DNA of 64,000 nucleotides from Brevibacterium luteolum (GCF_013004595.1 NZ_JABEMC010000003.1:124001-188000), one strand, 5' to 3'; shown: positions 30,484 through 39,980, counted from the first letter of the stretch. The notes: generated from the letters alone by a model not told the origin. Translations and numbers: made by a program.

Positions 30484-30897
30484 GTGACGGCTACCGACCA
30501 CGCGATCGCACTGGCCCGGACTGCTGGGCAGGCCGCCGCCGACAAGCTCGGCACCGACATCGTCGCCCTCGACGTCAGCGAGCAGCTCTACCTCACCGAC
30601 ATCTTCCTCATCGCCTCCGTGTCCAATGAGCGGCAGGCCGGAGCCGTCATCGACGCCGTCGAAGAGGCGCTGCGCACAACCTACGACGCCAAGCCGACCC
30701 GGCGCGAGGGCAAGGGCTCCTCCGGCTGGTCGCTCATCGACTTCGGCGATGTCGTCGTCCACGTCTTCACCGCCGAGGACCGGCAGTTCTACGCACTTGA
30801 GAGCCTGTGGAAGGACTGCCCGGTTATCCAACTCGACATCGACGCAGACACCGACGAGGCAGCGGCTGATGAGCCGGCGGCAGGGGAGCAGGCCTGA
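30484..30897 (+). CDS. rsfS: Ribosomal silencing factor RsfS (Iojap/YbeB)
   Basis: Binds L14 of the 50S subunit and blocks joining of subunits in starvation. The 137 residues match the family: IVALDVSEQLYLTDIFLIAS at the start, GWSLIDFGDVVVHVF in the middle and the FYALESLW segment. An acidic C-terminal tail of about 20 residues is added. GTG 30484 has AAAGGAA six bases upstream. The stop overlaps the next start by one base (TGATG). Confidence 0.95.
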   Translation: MTATDHAIALARTAGQAAADKLGTDIVALDVSEQLYLTDIFLIASVSNERQAGAVIDAVEEALRTTYDAKPTRREGKGSSGWSLIDFGDVVVHVFTAEDRQFYALESLWKDCPVIQLDIDADTDEAAADEPAAGEQA

Positions 30898-31514
30898 TGG
30901 TCCAGGCGCTGTACTTCGTCCGCCACGGCGAGACCGACTACAACCGCGAGGGCCGCTTCCAGGGCCACGCCGACATCCCGCTCAACGCCCGCGGCCTTGA
31001 GCAGGCGGCAGCCGTCGCCGCTGAGCTGGCCGGCCACGACATCCGCACGATCGTCTCCTCCGATCTCTCCCGTGCCCGCGAGACCGCTGATGCGATCGCC
31101 GAAGCCCTCGGCGTCGAGGTCAAGGAGAACCCGCTGCTGCGCGAACTCAACGTCGGCGACTGGCAGGCCAAGACCCGCCAGGAGATCAGCGAGATCTGGC
31201 CCGAGCAACTCGCTGCCTGGCTCGGCGGCCAGGACATGCGCCCACCCGGGGGCGAGAGCCGCAGCGAATCAGCCAGCCGCGTCGTGCAGGCGATCCGATC
31301 CCTCGTCGCAGAGATCGGCGAGGTCGACGGAGCGATCGCCATCGTCGCCCACGGTGCCGTGCTGCGCGGGGCTGCCGAGGAACTCCTCGGCATGGGCGCC
31401 GGCAGCGGCAGCCTCGGCGTGCTCGGCAACTGCGCCTACGGCGTGCTCACCCCGCGCCGGGATGCGTGGGTGCTTCGCAGCTGGGGGATGAGCGCCACCG
31501 ACACCCCAGCCTGA
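30897..31514 (+). CDS. Histidine phosphatase family protein
   Basis: A 205-residue member of the phosphoglycerate-mutase-like superfamily. The RHGETDYNREGRFQGHADIP signature at the N-terminus gives the catalytic His; the second His lies in IAIVAHGAVLRG. The place after rsfS is typical of actinobacteria, where such proteins are often annotated as cofactor-independent-looking phosphatases or glucosyl-3-phosphoglycerate phosphatases; I cannot assign a substrate. The start overlaps the rsfS stop, so the two are translated together. Confidence 0.88.
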   Translation: MVQALYFVRHGETDYNREGRFQGHADIPLNARGLEQAAAVAAELAGHDIRTIVSSDLSRARETADAIAEALGVEVKENPLLRELNVGDWQAKTRQEISEIWPEQLAAWLGGQDMRPPGGESRSESASRVVQAIRSLVAEIGEVDGAIAIVAHGAVLRGAAEELLGMGAGSGSLGVLGNCAYGVLTPRRDAWVLRSWGMSATDTPA

Positions 31515-31523
31515 GGCGTGCCG

Positions 31524-31542
31524 ACCGGCTCAGCCGGCCGGT
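31524..31542. terminator. Possible bidirectional terminator
   Basis: CCGGCT-C-AGCCGG (31525-31537), with an alternative ACCGGC/GCCGGT pairing, fills the 29-base gap between convergent genes. Confidence 0.35.
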
Positions 31543-31543
31543 G

Positions 31544-32647
31544 TCAGGCCTGGACTGCGTGCTTATCGTTCATCAACCGGTGGGCGAGATCGAGCAGCTG
31601 CTGGGCTGAGCGCTCCCAGCTGAACGTCTCTGCCTGCCTGCGTCCTGCCTGGGCGGCGTCCTGCCAGCGTTTCGCATCGGCGAACCGGAGCACGGCAGCG
31701 GCCATCGCCTCGGGATCGTGCGGGTCGAAGAACTCCGCGACCCCGTCGGCGAGCTCATGAAAGACCGGAATGTCTGACAGGGCGACAGGAACTCCGCGGC
31801 TCATCGCCTCGACGACCGGCAGACCGAAGCCCTCATCGAAGGACGGCATGACGAGCGCGGTCGCCCGGTCGAGCAGCTGCTGATAGTCCGCATCGCTGAT
31901 CCCGCGGTGGAAGACCACCCGAGCGCAGTCCGGGGTGAGGCTGCGCAGCCGCGCCTCGATCTGCGGGGTGATCCCACTGGCCAGGTGCAGCGTCCAGCCC
32001 GGCAGCCAGTGCAGCGACTGGACGAGCGTGTCGACGTTCTTATACGGCAGGAACGAACCCATGTAGACGAGCGTGCGCGCATCATGGCCACTGCTGCGCT
32101 GCGGCAGCTCGGCCGGCGGGGTGGCGGCATTGCGGATGACGGTGATCGGGCGGCTGGTGAAGTCATGCTCGGCCAGCAGCCGGGCGGTCGTCTCCGAGAC
32201 CGCAGCGACCGCGTCAGCACGGTCGAGCAACAGCCGCTGCGGCCAATGCGCCTTGTGATACAGCCGCCACAGCCCCCGCACCGGGGCCGGCAGGTCACGC
32301 GGCGGCAGCGGGTGCGAGTAGTAGATGAGATCGTGGATCGTGAGGATGAGCTTGTAGTCACGCGGCCAGGAGCCCATCACCTGCATGGGGGAGAAGACGA
32401 CATCGGCGCCGAGCCGGTTGAGCTTCGTGCCGATCCACAGTTCCGCAGGCGACAGCGGAGAATTCAGCTTCACCGACTCGACCTCGGGCAGCATAGCCAG
32501 CTGCCGGTCGTCGTGGATGATCGCGGTGACCTCGACGTCGGTGCCTGAGGTGAGCTCGAGCAGGGAGGTGAGCAGGGAGGCGCCGTACCGGGAGATCCCG
32601 TCATGATGGGTCATGCGGGTGAACCGGGCATCGAAGAAGAGTCGCAT
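31544..32647 (-). CDS. Glycosyltransferase family 4 (GT-B fold)
   Basis: A 367-residue cytosolic sugar transferase. Residues 1-165 form the acceptor domain (MRLFFDARFTRMTHHDGISR); the donor domain holds LVYMGSFLPYKNVDTLVQS and the nucleotide-sugar E-x7-E region SFDEGFGLPVVEAMSRGVP, both typical of GT4. Donor and acceptor are unknown. ATG 32647 is used: a TAGGCT -10 (minus strand, 32655-32660) ends seven bases before it, which implies a leaderless message; a GTG two codons earlier would almost touch that element. It is divergent from the mrp operon. Confidence 0.87.
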   Translation of the reverse strand: MRLFFDARFTRMTHHDGISRYGASLLTSLLELTSGTDVEVTAIIHDDRQLAMLPEVESVKLNSPLSPAELWIGTKLNRLGADVVFSPMQVMGSWPRDYKLILTIHDLIYYSHPLPPRDLPAPVRGLWRLYHKAHWPQRLLLDRADAVAAVSETTARLLAEHDFTSRPITVIRNAATPPAELPQRSSGHDARTLVYMGSFLPYKNVDTLVQSLHWLPGWTLHLASGITPQIEARLRSLTPDCARVVFHRGISDADYQQLLDRATALVMPSFDEGFGLPVVEAMSRGVPVALSDIPVFHELADGVAEFFDPHDPEAMAAAVLRFADAKRWQDAAQAGRRQAETFSWERSAQQLLDLAHRLMNDKHAVQA

Positions 32648-32718
32648 CGCCACCAGCCTAGGACACGGCTACCGGTGATCTGCGGTCAGTTGCAGGGTCA
32701 TCACAGGTTCTCAGCGTT

Positions 32719-32748
32719 TTGGCCAGCTTCGTTCAGTGTCGATATTAT
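32719..32748 (+). promoter_or_regulatory. Promoter of the mrp operon
   Basis: TTGGCC (32719-32724) and TATTAT (32743-32748) with an 18-base spacer, leaving a leader of about 90 bases before mnhA. Confidence 0.5.
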
Positions 32749-32847
32749 GTTGCGTATGTTCCAAGCGACTCCCGCACCCGTGCCAGCAGCCGCATTCCGA
32801 GCTCTTCAACCTGAGAGCGCCATCACGGGTGGACGGGTGGAACATCC

Positions 32848-35800
32848 ATGACAGGACTTGTGACCCTGGCCCTGCTGGCCGGTCTTGTCGCTCTGACCCC
32901 GGTCATCACCGCTCTCTTCGGCCGGGCCTCCGGCTGGCTCATCGGTGCCGCCTACGTCGCAGCCGCCATCGCCTTCATCCCGGCCACCCAGGCAGTTCTC
33001 GCCGGTGACACACCGGAATGGGCGCTGCCGTGGATGCCGGCCTTCAACGTCGAGCTCGCCTTCCGCATCGACGGCATCGGCGTGGTCTTCACCCACATTG
33101 CGCTGCTCATCGGCGCGGCCGTGCTCTTCTACTCGACACACTATCTCGATAAGGGCCGCAACCTCAGCTTCTACTGGCTGATGGTCGCCTTCACCTTCTC
33201 GATGGTCGCTCTTGTGCTGACCAACGACCTCGTCGTCCTGTTCATCGCCTGGGAGCTGACGTCCCTGGCGTCCTTCATGCTCATCGCCCGGTCCGGCTCT
33301 TCCGGGGAAGCGCCGTCGTTCCGCACACTGCTCATCACCTTCATCGGCGGTGTGCTGCTGCTTGTCGCCGTCGGGTTCATCATCGCCTTCACCGGCACCA
33401 CGAACATCTTCACCGCCCTGACCGACCCGTTCTGGGCAGCCAACCCGGCTGCCACCACGGCAGTGGCACTGCTCGTGGCGATCGCAGCGATGACGAAATC
33501 CGCACAGTTTCCGTTCCACACCTGGCTGCCCGATGCGATGGCCGCCGCTACCCCCGTCAGCGCGTACCTGCACGCCGCGGCCGTCGTCAAAGCCGGCATC
33601 TTCCTGCTCATCCGCTTCAGCCCGGCCTTCCACACCACCCCGGCCTGGAACGGCCTGCTCATCACCGCTGGCCTCATCACCACGGCACTCGGCGGCTGGT
33701 TCGCCCTCAACCAGGCGGACCTGAAGAAGCTCATGGCCTACTCGACGGTCAGCCAGCTGGGCCTCATCGTCGCTGCAATCGGCGTCGGCAGCGAACTGGC
33801 CCTGGCCGCGGCTGTCTTCCACGTCATCGCCCACGCGCTGTTCAAGTCCGGGCTGTTCATGATGGTCGGCGTCGTCGACCACATGGGCCACACCCGCATG
33901 TTCGGCCGTATTCCACAGCTGTTTCGGGTGGCCCCGATCTCGTTCGCCGTCACCGTCATCGGCACTGCCTCGATGGCCGGCATCCCGCCGCTGCTGGGCT
34001 TCGCGTCGAAGGAGACGGTGTTCATGGCGCTGCGTGAGACTCCGGGTGCTGCCGCGCTCGGCTGGCTCGCCCTCATCGCCGGTGCTGCCGCCTCGGTGCT
34101 GACGTTCGCCTACTGCGCCAAGATCGTCTTCGGCAGCTTCGTCGACGGGCCCGAGGTGCCGGTCGAGAAGCTCGGCCACGAGGACAAGGTGATGCTCACC
34201 TTCGCGGCCCTGCCGATCCTTGCGTCCGTGCCGCTGGCGTTCATGCTGCCGACACTGGAGAAGCTCGTCGTCCCGGCCGCTGCGGCAGCGCTGCCGGGCA
34301 CCGACCCGCACCCGCACCTGGCCCTATGGCATGGCATCAGCCCCGAGCTCATCGCCTCCGCCCTCATCATCGTCGCCGGCACCGTCATCATCCTCATCCG
34401 CCAGCGCGCCTGGGAGTTCTTCACCGCCGCAACCCTGCCGTTCAACGGCGCCGATGTCATCGACCTCATCACCCGGTTCCTCGGCCGGCTCGGCGCCCGG
34501 GCCACCCGTCTCATCGGCGATGAGCGCGGCGCCCCGCATACCGCAGCACTCATCGGGTTCATGACAGTTGTCTCGATCGGCGGCTTGGCCACTGTGCTGG
34601 CCGGCCACGAGCTGCCGGCCGCTCAGGCGAACCTGTCGCGCCCGATCGACTTCGTGCTGCTGGGACTCATCGGGTTCTCCGTCATCGCCGTGTGCTTCTC
34701 CCGCTCCCGCATGACCGCCACCGTCGCGCTGTCGGCCGTCGGCATCCTCGCGACCATCCAGATCATGGCAATCGGCGCACCCGACGTCACACTCACCCAG
34801 CTGCTCGTCGAGGCGATGACGATCATCGTCATCATGCTCGTGCTGCAGAAGCTGCCGCGCACCTTCTGGAAGTACCCCAAGCGCATGCAGATCCGCCGCG
34901 GTGTGCTCGCCATCCTCGCCGGCATCGGCGTCGGCGGCATGACATGGGCGATGGCCGGCCGGCGCGAACGCTCCGACATCGCGATGTGGTACCTGAATGA
35001 GGCCCCGGAGATCTCCGGGGGCAACAACATCGTCAACGTCATCCTCGTCGAGTTCCGTGCACTCGACACCCTCGGCGAACTCACCGTGCTCGGCATGGCC
35101 GGCATCGCCATCGTCGCCGTCATGTCGACGGTGCGCGACAAGTACATCGACCCGCCGGCCTCCGAGGTTCCCGAGATGCCGCGCCGGCCGTGGATCGTGC
35201 TGCGTCCGCGCGGCTCCATGGCCCACCGTGCCGTGTCCCTGGCATGGCCGAACGTCGTGGCCATGCAGCTCATGATCCGCCTCGTCGGCCCGATCCTGGC
35301 GATCACCTCGGCGCTCATCTTCTGGCGCGGGCACAACGAGCCCGGCGGCGGCTTCATCGCAGCGCTCGTCGGCTCGGCGATCGTCGGACTGCTGTACATG
35401 TCGACGTCGAAGGACCGGGCGATCGGACCGCCGCGCGCCCCGCTGTTCCTCATCGGCGGCGGCGTGCTCGTCGCCCTGCTCACCGGCATCGTCGGACTCA
35501 TCTTCGCCGGGTCGTTCCTCGAGCCGATCCACGGCTACATCCTCGGCGAGCACTTCTCGACCTCGCTCATCTTCGACGTCGGCGTCTACATGGCGGTCGT
35601 CGGACTCATCCTCGTGTCGTTCAACCTGCTCGGCACCTCGGACTCGGCCTTCACCCCGGCCGGTGACGATGTCCTCTACCTCGGTGAGATGCACCGCGAC
35701 GTCGTCGATCACGAGCGCACCCGAGAACGCACCGACGAGATGGTCCACGGTGAGCTCGCCGGCCCGATGGAGAACATGCGAGGCGAACCGCCCACAGCCG

Positions 35801-35895
35801 AGGACTACTTCAGAGAAGACAGCGACCACACCCGATTGTCGACATCATCGAGGCACATCGGATCAGGAACCCAGATGAAGGAGCGTGGAGAATGA
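32848..35895 (+). CDS. mnhA: Na+/H+ antiporter subunit A, fused to subunit B (MrpAB)
   Basis: The largest subunit of the Mrp antiporter, which expels Na+ in exchange for protons. The 1015-residue protein has a complex-I-like antiporter unit (WELTSLASFML with the channel Glu, FPFHTWLPDAMAAATPVSAY with the conserved His/Pro, AAAVVKAGIFLL with the Lys), a second membrane part, and from about residue 800 an MrpB domain (FWRGHNEPGGGFIAALVGSA). The A-B fusion explains why no separate mnhB is present. It ends in a hydrophilic tail and overlaps mnhC by four bases. Confidence 0.95.
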   Translation: MTGLVTLALLAGLVALTPVITALFGRASGWLIGAAYVAAAIAFIPATQAVLAGDTPEWALPWMPAFNVELAFRIDGIGVVFTHIALLIGAAVLFYSTHYLDKGRNLSFYWLMVAFTFSMVALVLTNDLVVLFIAWELTSLASFMLIARSGSSGEAPSFRTLLITFIGGVLLLVAVGFIIAFTGTTNIFTALTDPFWAANPAATTAVALLVAIAAMTKSAQFPFHTWLPDAMAAATPVSAYLHAAAVVKAGIFLLIRFSPAFHTTPAWNGLLITAGLITTALGGWFALNQADLKKLMAYSTVSQLGLIVAAIGVGSELALAAAVFHVIAHALFKSGLFMMVGVVDHMGHTRMFGRIPQLFRVAPISFAVTVIGTASMAGIPPLLGFASKETVFMALRETPGAAALGWLALIAGAAASVLTFAYCAKIVFGSFVDGPEVPVEKLGHEDKVMLTFAALPILASVPLAFMLPTLEKLVVPAAAAALPGTDPHPHLALWHGISPELIASALIIVAGTVIILIRQRAWEFFTAATLPFNGADVIDLITRFLGRLGARATRLIGDERGAPHTAALIGFMTVVSIGGLATVLAGHELPAAQANLSRPIDFVLLGLIGFSVIAVCFSRSRMTATVALSAVGILATIQIMAIGAPDVTLTQLLVEAMTIIVIMLVLQKLPRTFWKYPKRMQIRRGVLAILAGIGVGGMTWAMAGRRERSDIAMWYLNEAPEISGGNNIVNVILVEFRALDTLGELTVLGMAGIAIVAVMSTVRDKYIDPPASEVPEMPRRPWIVLRPRGSMAHRAVSLAWPNVVAMQLMIRLVGPILAITSALIFWRGHNEPGGGFIAALVGSAIVGLLYMSTSKDRAIGPPRAPLFLIGGGVLVALLTGIVGLIFAGSFLEPIHGYILGEHFSTSLIFDVGVYMAVVGLILVSFNLLGTSDSAFTPAGDDVLYLGEMHRDVVDHERTRERTDEMVHGELAGPMENMRGEPPTAEDYFREDSDHTRLSTSSRHIGSGTQMKERGE

Positions 35896-36224
35896 TCCTG
35901 GCAGTCACAGTCGGCGTTCTCACCGCAGGCGGGGTGTACCTGCTGCTGCAGCGCTCCATGGTGCGTGCCGTCTTCGGTCTCACGCTCATCTCCCATGCCG
36001 CGAATTTCGCGCTGCTGGCCTCCGGCGTGCCCGCCTGGCGCGGTGAGCCGCTGGCCGACCGCACCGACATCGCGGTCGCAGCCGATCCGCTGCCGCAGGC
36101 CTTCGTGCTCACCGCCATCGTCATCACCCTTGCGGTGACGATCTTCATGCTCGCGATGGCCGTGCTCGGACACGATGACGACCAGTACCGCACACCGGAG
36201 ACAGGGGAGGCCCACCAGCAGTGA
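35892..36224 (+). CDS. mnhC: Na+/H+ antiporter subunit C
   Basis: A 110-residue, three-helix NuoK-like subunit. The helices are at about residues 2-18, 27-45 and 72-95; the conserved acidic residue of NuoK-like subunits is not obvious. Its start overlaps the mnhA stop and its stop overlaps the mnhD start. Confidence 0.9.
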   Translation: MILAVTVGVLTAGGVYLLLQRSMVRAVFGLTLISHAANFALLASGVPAWRGEPLADRTDIAVAADPLPQAFVLTAIVITLAVTIFMLAMAVLGHDDDQYRTPETGEAHQQ

Positions 36225-37741
36225 ATCCCGCTCTTCTGCTCCTCATCATCGCCGTGCCGCTGTTCGCCTCGGCGATGACCGTCATCATCCGCTCGCGCGT
36301 CTTCGAACGCGCCCTGCTGCTCGCCGTTCCGGTCTTCGTCTTCGTCTTCGGCATCGTGCTGCTCGTCTACCACCAGCAGGTGCCGGTCATCGCCCACTCG
36401 GTCGGCGGATACGAAGACGGCCTGGCGATTCCGTTCGTGTCCGACACGTTCACCGCGCTCATGCTCACCGTCACCTCGCTGGCGGCGTTCGTGTGCTGCC
36501 TGTTCCTCATCACCACCGGTGAGGACCAGTACCGGTTCGTGCCCTCGCTGGTGCTCATGATGCTCTCCGGCGTCTACGGTGCCTTCCTCACCGGCGATCT
36601 GTTCAACCTCTTCGTCTTCATCGAGGTCATGGTGCTGCCGTCCTACGCGCTCATCGCCGTGACCGGCACCTGGCGGCGCCTGGGTGTGGGGCGGATGTTC
36701 GTCATCGTCAACCTGCTCATCTCGACGATCCTCGTCATCGGCGTCGGCTTCGTCTACGGTGCTGCAGGCACTGTCAACATCGCCGGCATCGCAGCGATCG
36801 GCCATGTCAGCCCGCAGCTGTCGCTGGCGGTCGGCTTCCTGCTCGTGGCCTTTCTCGGCAAGGCCGGCGCGGCTCCCATGCACGGCTGGCTCATCCGCTC
36901 GTATCCGAACACCTCGGCGGGCATGATGGCGCTGTTCTCCGCCCTGCACACGAAAGTCGGCCTCTACGCCGTCTACCGTGTCTACACCGCAGTCTTCGGC
37001 CAGCCGGCCCCGTGGGCGTGGGTGCTCGTCGCGCTTGTCGTCCTCACGATCCTGCTCTCGGTGATCTCCGCGTTCGGCGAGCACCGGGCCCGCAACGTGC
37101 TGGCGTTCACGATGTCCAACGGCGTCGGCCACATCCTCATCGGTGTCGCCCTCATGACCGCCGCGGCACTGTCGGCGGGCATGTACTACCTCATCCACCA
37201 CATCATCACGATGGCCGGGCTGCTGCTCGTGCTCGGCGCCGTTGAGCAGACCTACGGCACCGGCGCGTTCAAGAAGCTCTCGGGCCTGGCCCGGCGGGAG
37301 AAGTTCGCCACGGTGCTCATGGTGCTCGGGCTCTTCAGCATCATCGGCCTGCCACCCACCTCGGGCCTGTGGGGCAAGGTCGGGCTGATCCTCGCCTCGG
37401 CATCGGCAGACCGGCCCGGCTCCTGGATCATCATCGCCGCGATCGTCATCGGCTCGATCATCGGGCTCATGGCCCTGCAGCGGATGTGGTCGAACACGTT
37501 CTGGGGCAAGGACATGACGACCTACCACCCGGACTCCAAGCAGACCGGACGCGCCCCAGCCACGGAGCTGACCGACGATGTGCGCATCCCGAACCGGTTG
37601 CTCATGCCCGGCGCGATCATGATCGCCGTCTCGGTGTTCCTGTTCTTCGGCGCCCAGCTCGTCATCCCGTTCACACAGCACGCCGCCGAGAGCCTGCTCA
37701 ACATCACCCCCTACCTGGAGGCGGTGCTCGGACATGTTTAA
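36221..37741 (+). CDS. mnhD: Na+/H+ antiporter subunit D
   Basis: The second antiporter-like subunit, 506 residues and about 14 helices. FNLFVFIEVMVLPSYAL carries the channel Glu, GWLIRSYPNTSAGMMALFSA and ALHTKVGLYAVYR the conserved Pro and Lys of the proton path. GTG 36221 overlaps the mnhC stop. The end overlaps mnhE by eight bases. Confidence 0.95.
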   Translation: MNPALLLLIIAVPLFASAMTVIIRSRVFERALLLAVPVFVFVFGIVLLVYHQQVPVIAHSVGGYEDGLAIPFVSDTFTALMLTVTSLAAFVCCLFLITTGEDQYRFVPSLVLMMLSGVYGAFLTGDLFNLFVFIEVMVLPSYALIAVTGTWRRLGVGRMFVIVNLLISTILVIGVGFVYGAAGTVNIAGIAAIGHVSPQLSLAVGFLLVAFLGKAGAAPMHGWLIRSYPNTSAGMMALFSALHTKVGLYAVYRVYTAVFGQPAPWAWVLVALVVLTILLSVISAFGEHRARNVLAFTMSNGVGHILIGVALMTAAALSAGMYYLIHHIITMAGLLLVLGAVEQTYGTGAFKKLSGLARREKFATVLMVLGLFSIIGLPPTSGLWGKVGLILASASADRPGSWIIIAAIVIGSIIGLMALQRMWSNTFWGKDMTTYHPDSKQTGRAPATELTDDVRIPNRLLMPGAIMIAVSVFLFFGAQLVIPFTQHAAESLLNITPYLEAVLGHV

Positions 37742-38120
37742 TCCCATCAGCGCGGTCGGATACTCCGCGTGGATCCTCAAGGAAGTCGTCGCCGGCAGCG
37801 TCGAGGTCATCACCCACATCTTCCAGTCCGGCGGCTACGGCCACCCGATGATCGTCGAACTGCCGCTGCGCTGCGTGACCGATGTCGAGGTCACCCTCAT
37901 GGCCTCGTCGATCACCATCACTCCGGGCACCCTCGTCGTCGCCGTCGGCGCCGGGGACGAGCGCCGCCCGCCGACCCTGTTCGTCCACGTCCTCTTCGCC
38001 GACAGCGAGGACGAAGCACTCGAAGGGCTGCGCGACATGGAGAGCCGACTGCTCAAGGTCACCCGCGGGCGCGCACCCGGTGACATCCGCGAGGGCACGA
38101 AGTCGGGTGATGTGCGATGA
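37734..38120 (+). CDS. mnhE: Na+/H+ antiporter subunit E, short form
   Basis: The 128 residues match the C-terminal two thirds of MrpE: a membrane helix region with VEVITHIF, then VTDVEVTLMASSITITPGTL and the LFVHVLFADS segment. Usual MrpE proteins have about 160 residues, with two more helices before this part. Here ATG 37734 is preceded by GGAGG at a good distance and no earlier in-frame start is available before a stop, so the short form seems genuine. Helix number is thus reduced to one or two. It lies between mnhD and mnhF with overlaps on both sides. Confidence 0.85.
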   Translation: MFNPISAVGYSAWILKEVVAGSVEVITHIFQSGGYGHPMIVELPLRCVTDVEVTLMASSITITPGTLVVAVGAGDERRPPTLFVHVLFADSEDEALEGLRDMESRLLKVTRGRAPGDIREGTKSGDVR

Positions 38121-38377
38121 CCGTCGTCATCTGGATCTGCATCGCCCTGCTGGCTGCCAGCATCGTCATCGGACTGGTGCGTGCGCTCACCGCTATCGAT
38201 ATGGGTTCGCGAGCCATCATCGGCGACCTCGTGTACTTCGCAGCCATCGGTATCCTCACCTGCATCGCGATGCTCGTGAACCTGTCGATCATCCTCGACG
38301 TCATCTTCCTGTCCTCGCTGCTCGGCATCCTCGCCACGGTGGCGCTGGCCCGCATCCAGACAAGGGGGCACCGATGA
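38117..38377 (+). CDS. mnhF: Na+/H+ antiporter subunit F
   Basis: An 86-residue, three-helix subunit. The segment LVRALTAIDMGSRAIIGD matches the conserved loop of MrpF/MnhF. It overlaps both neighbours by four bases. Role: structural part of the membrane complex. Confidence 0.9.
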   Translation: MTVVIWICIALLAASIVIGLVRALTAIDMGSRAIIGDLVYFAAIGILTCIAMLVNLSIILDVIFLSSLLGILATVALARIQTRGHR

Positions 38378-38754
38378 TCCCGGACACCCTGGCCGCCGTG
38401 TTCGTCGGGATCTTCGGGATCACCGGCAGCCTGCTCATGTTCTTCTCCGTCATCGCGATGTTCCGTGCCAAGGACGCCCTGGCCCGCATCAGTGTTTTCT
38501 CACCGGCCACCGGCCTCGGCATGCCGCTCATCCTGGCCGCCGCCTACATCTACACGCTGTGGCAGGACGGCTTCAGCCTCATGCGCCTGCTGATGGCCCT
38601 CGTCGCGTTCGTCTCGCTGCTGCTGGTGTCCTCGGTCGCCTCGAACACCCTCTCGCGGGCGACCTTCATGGGCGGCTCACCGGTATGGCGCAAGACGCAC
38701 CCGAACCGGCTGGCCGAGCCGCGCCACCCTGAAGACGACGCCGGCTTCGACTGA
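38374..38754 (+). CDS. mnhG: Na+/H+ antiporter subunit G
   Basis: The last subunit, 126 residues with three helices. GITGSLLMFFSVIAMFRAKDALARIS is the usual start of MrpG, with the aspartate of the family. A hydrophilic tail of about 30 residues follows. ATG 38374 overlaps the mnhF stop. The stop is four bases from the end of the convergent hydrolase gene, with no room for a separate terminator. Confidence 0.9.
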   Translation: MIPDTLAAVFVGIFGITGSLLMFFSVIAMFRAKDALARISVFSPATGLGMPLILAAAYIYTLWQDGFSLMRLLMALVAFVSLLLVSSVASNTLSRATFMGGSPVWRKTHPNRLAEPRHPEDDAGFD

Positions 38755-38758
38755 GTGG

Positions 38759-39679
38759 TCAGTCCTCGATCGCGTCGATGATCCCTGCGATCTGCTCCGG
38801 GCGCTCATAGTGCGTCAGGTGCCCGACGCGATCGAACACCACGAGCTCGGCATCCGGCAGCGAATCAGCGAACGCCGCGGTCGCTGCCAACGGCGCGATC
38901 TCGTCATCCCGCCCGGCGACCACGGTAACCGGCATCTTCAACGCGCCTGCCGCCTCGGTGACGGTATGCCGGATCGAGACGTCGAAGGCCTCAGCCAGCG
39001 AGCTGCGGTCGGCAAACGTCGAGAAGTGCTGACGATGCTGGTCATGGATGAACGCCCGCAGCCCCGGATCGCAGGTTGCGGCCATCATCTCGCTCATGAG
39101 CCTGACGATAACCCGGTTGCGCAGCAGGGCGCTGCCGGCCCGTTCTGGCAGCTGCGATCCGGCCCAGTAGTAGGCTCGAGCGGCCTGCGTCATGATCCGG
39201 TTCGTGCCCGCGAGCGCGGGGGAGACGATGGGGTTGAGCAGGATGAGCGGTGCCGTCGCCGAGGCTGGGGGCGCCTGGGCATCGTCGGTGCGGCTGACCG
39301 TGCGGGCGGCCCAGTGCGCGGTGAGGATCGATCCGAAGGAATGGCCAATGACCATTGGGGGAGCACCGGCTGCCGACGTCACCACGGTGACGAGTCCGTC
39401 GATGAAGTCGAGGTAGCTCTCCAAAGTCAGCCCGCCAGCCAGCGGCCGAGTCTGGCCGAACCCGGGCAGATCAGGCACATAGGCGTCGCGGGCGCGCAGA
39501 TGATGGGCGATGAACGACAGACCGTGATGATCACCGCGGAAGCCGTGGATGAGCAGCACCGGACGGCGGCTGACGCTGCCGGAAGCGTTGCGGGCTGGGT
39601 AGTGCCACAGCGCTGTTGCGTGCGTGCCGTCGCCGAAGGGCACGGCGATATCGCTGCGGGAGCTGTTCATGAAGTCCAT
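38759..39679 (-). CDS. Alpha/beta hydrolase
   Basis: A 306-residue alpha/beta hydrolase fold protein. LLIHGFRGDHHG forms the oxyanion region, GHSFGS the nucleophile elbow, GRDDEIAP the acid and VGHLTHYERPE the His. An ester or C-C bond hydrolase is likely, but the substrate is unknown. On the minus strand TAGACT (39688-39693) ends eight bases before ATG 39679, so the message is probably leaderless. ATG 39670 is the alternative. It stands between the mrp operon and tRNA-Ala. Confidence 0.85.
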   Translation of the reverse strand: MDFMNSSRSDIAVPFGDGTHATALWHYPARNASGSVSRRPVLLIHGFRGDHHGLSFIAHHLRARDAYVPDLPGFGQTRPLAGGLTLESYLDFIDGLVTVVTSAAGAPPMVIGHSFGSILTAHWAARTVSRTDDAQAPPASATAPLILLNPIVSPALAGTNRIMTQAARAYYWAGSQLPERAGSALLRNRVIVRLMSEMMAATCDPGLRAFIHDQHRQHFSTFADRSSLAEAFDVSIRHTVTEAAGALKMPVTVVAGRDDEIAPLAATAAFADSLPDAELVVFDRVGHLTHYERPEQIAGIIDAIED

Positions 39680-39844
39680 CGAGTGTGAGTCTAGCGCCGG
39701 GCAATGGCCGCTGTGAGCAGAGCCCGGCACGCCCTTTCGAGCCGGCCGGTCGCAACGTCGCGCAGCTCACACCTGAAGGATTTTGCAATTCGGGCGCGGG
39801 TGAGTAACATCGGTACAGGCGTTCGCGAGAACACCAACCCACAC

Positions 39845-39917
39845 GGGGGTATGGCGCAGTTGGTAGCGCGTCTCCATGGCATGGAGAAGGTCAGGGGTTC
39901 GAATCCCCTTACCTCCA
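39845..39917 (+). tRNA. tRNA-Ala (anticodon GGC)
   Basis: A 73-base cloverleaf: acceptor GGGGGTA (39845-39851) with TACCTCC (39910-39916), discriminator A at 39917. The G3-T70 wobble in this stem is the alanine identity pair. The anticodon stem TCTCC/GGAGA encloses ATGGCAT with anticodon GGC, reading GCC codons. The T arm GGTTCGAAT is standard. CCA is not encoded. A T-run follows about 40 bases downstream. Confidence 0.97.
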
Positions 39918-39980
39918 CGTTCTGAAATCTCGGACACTGCACACGCGGTGGCCGAGTTTTTTTATTGTGCAGTTGCCGCC

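Noticed and set aside
35810-37819. A 669-codon Asp/Glu/His-rich frame on the minus strand, and similar long frames opposite mnhA, ileS and the AGCS gene
   Set aside because: They lie opposite clear membrane or enzyme genes and their composition is what reverse-complemented hydrophobic codons give.
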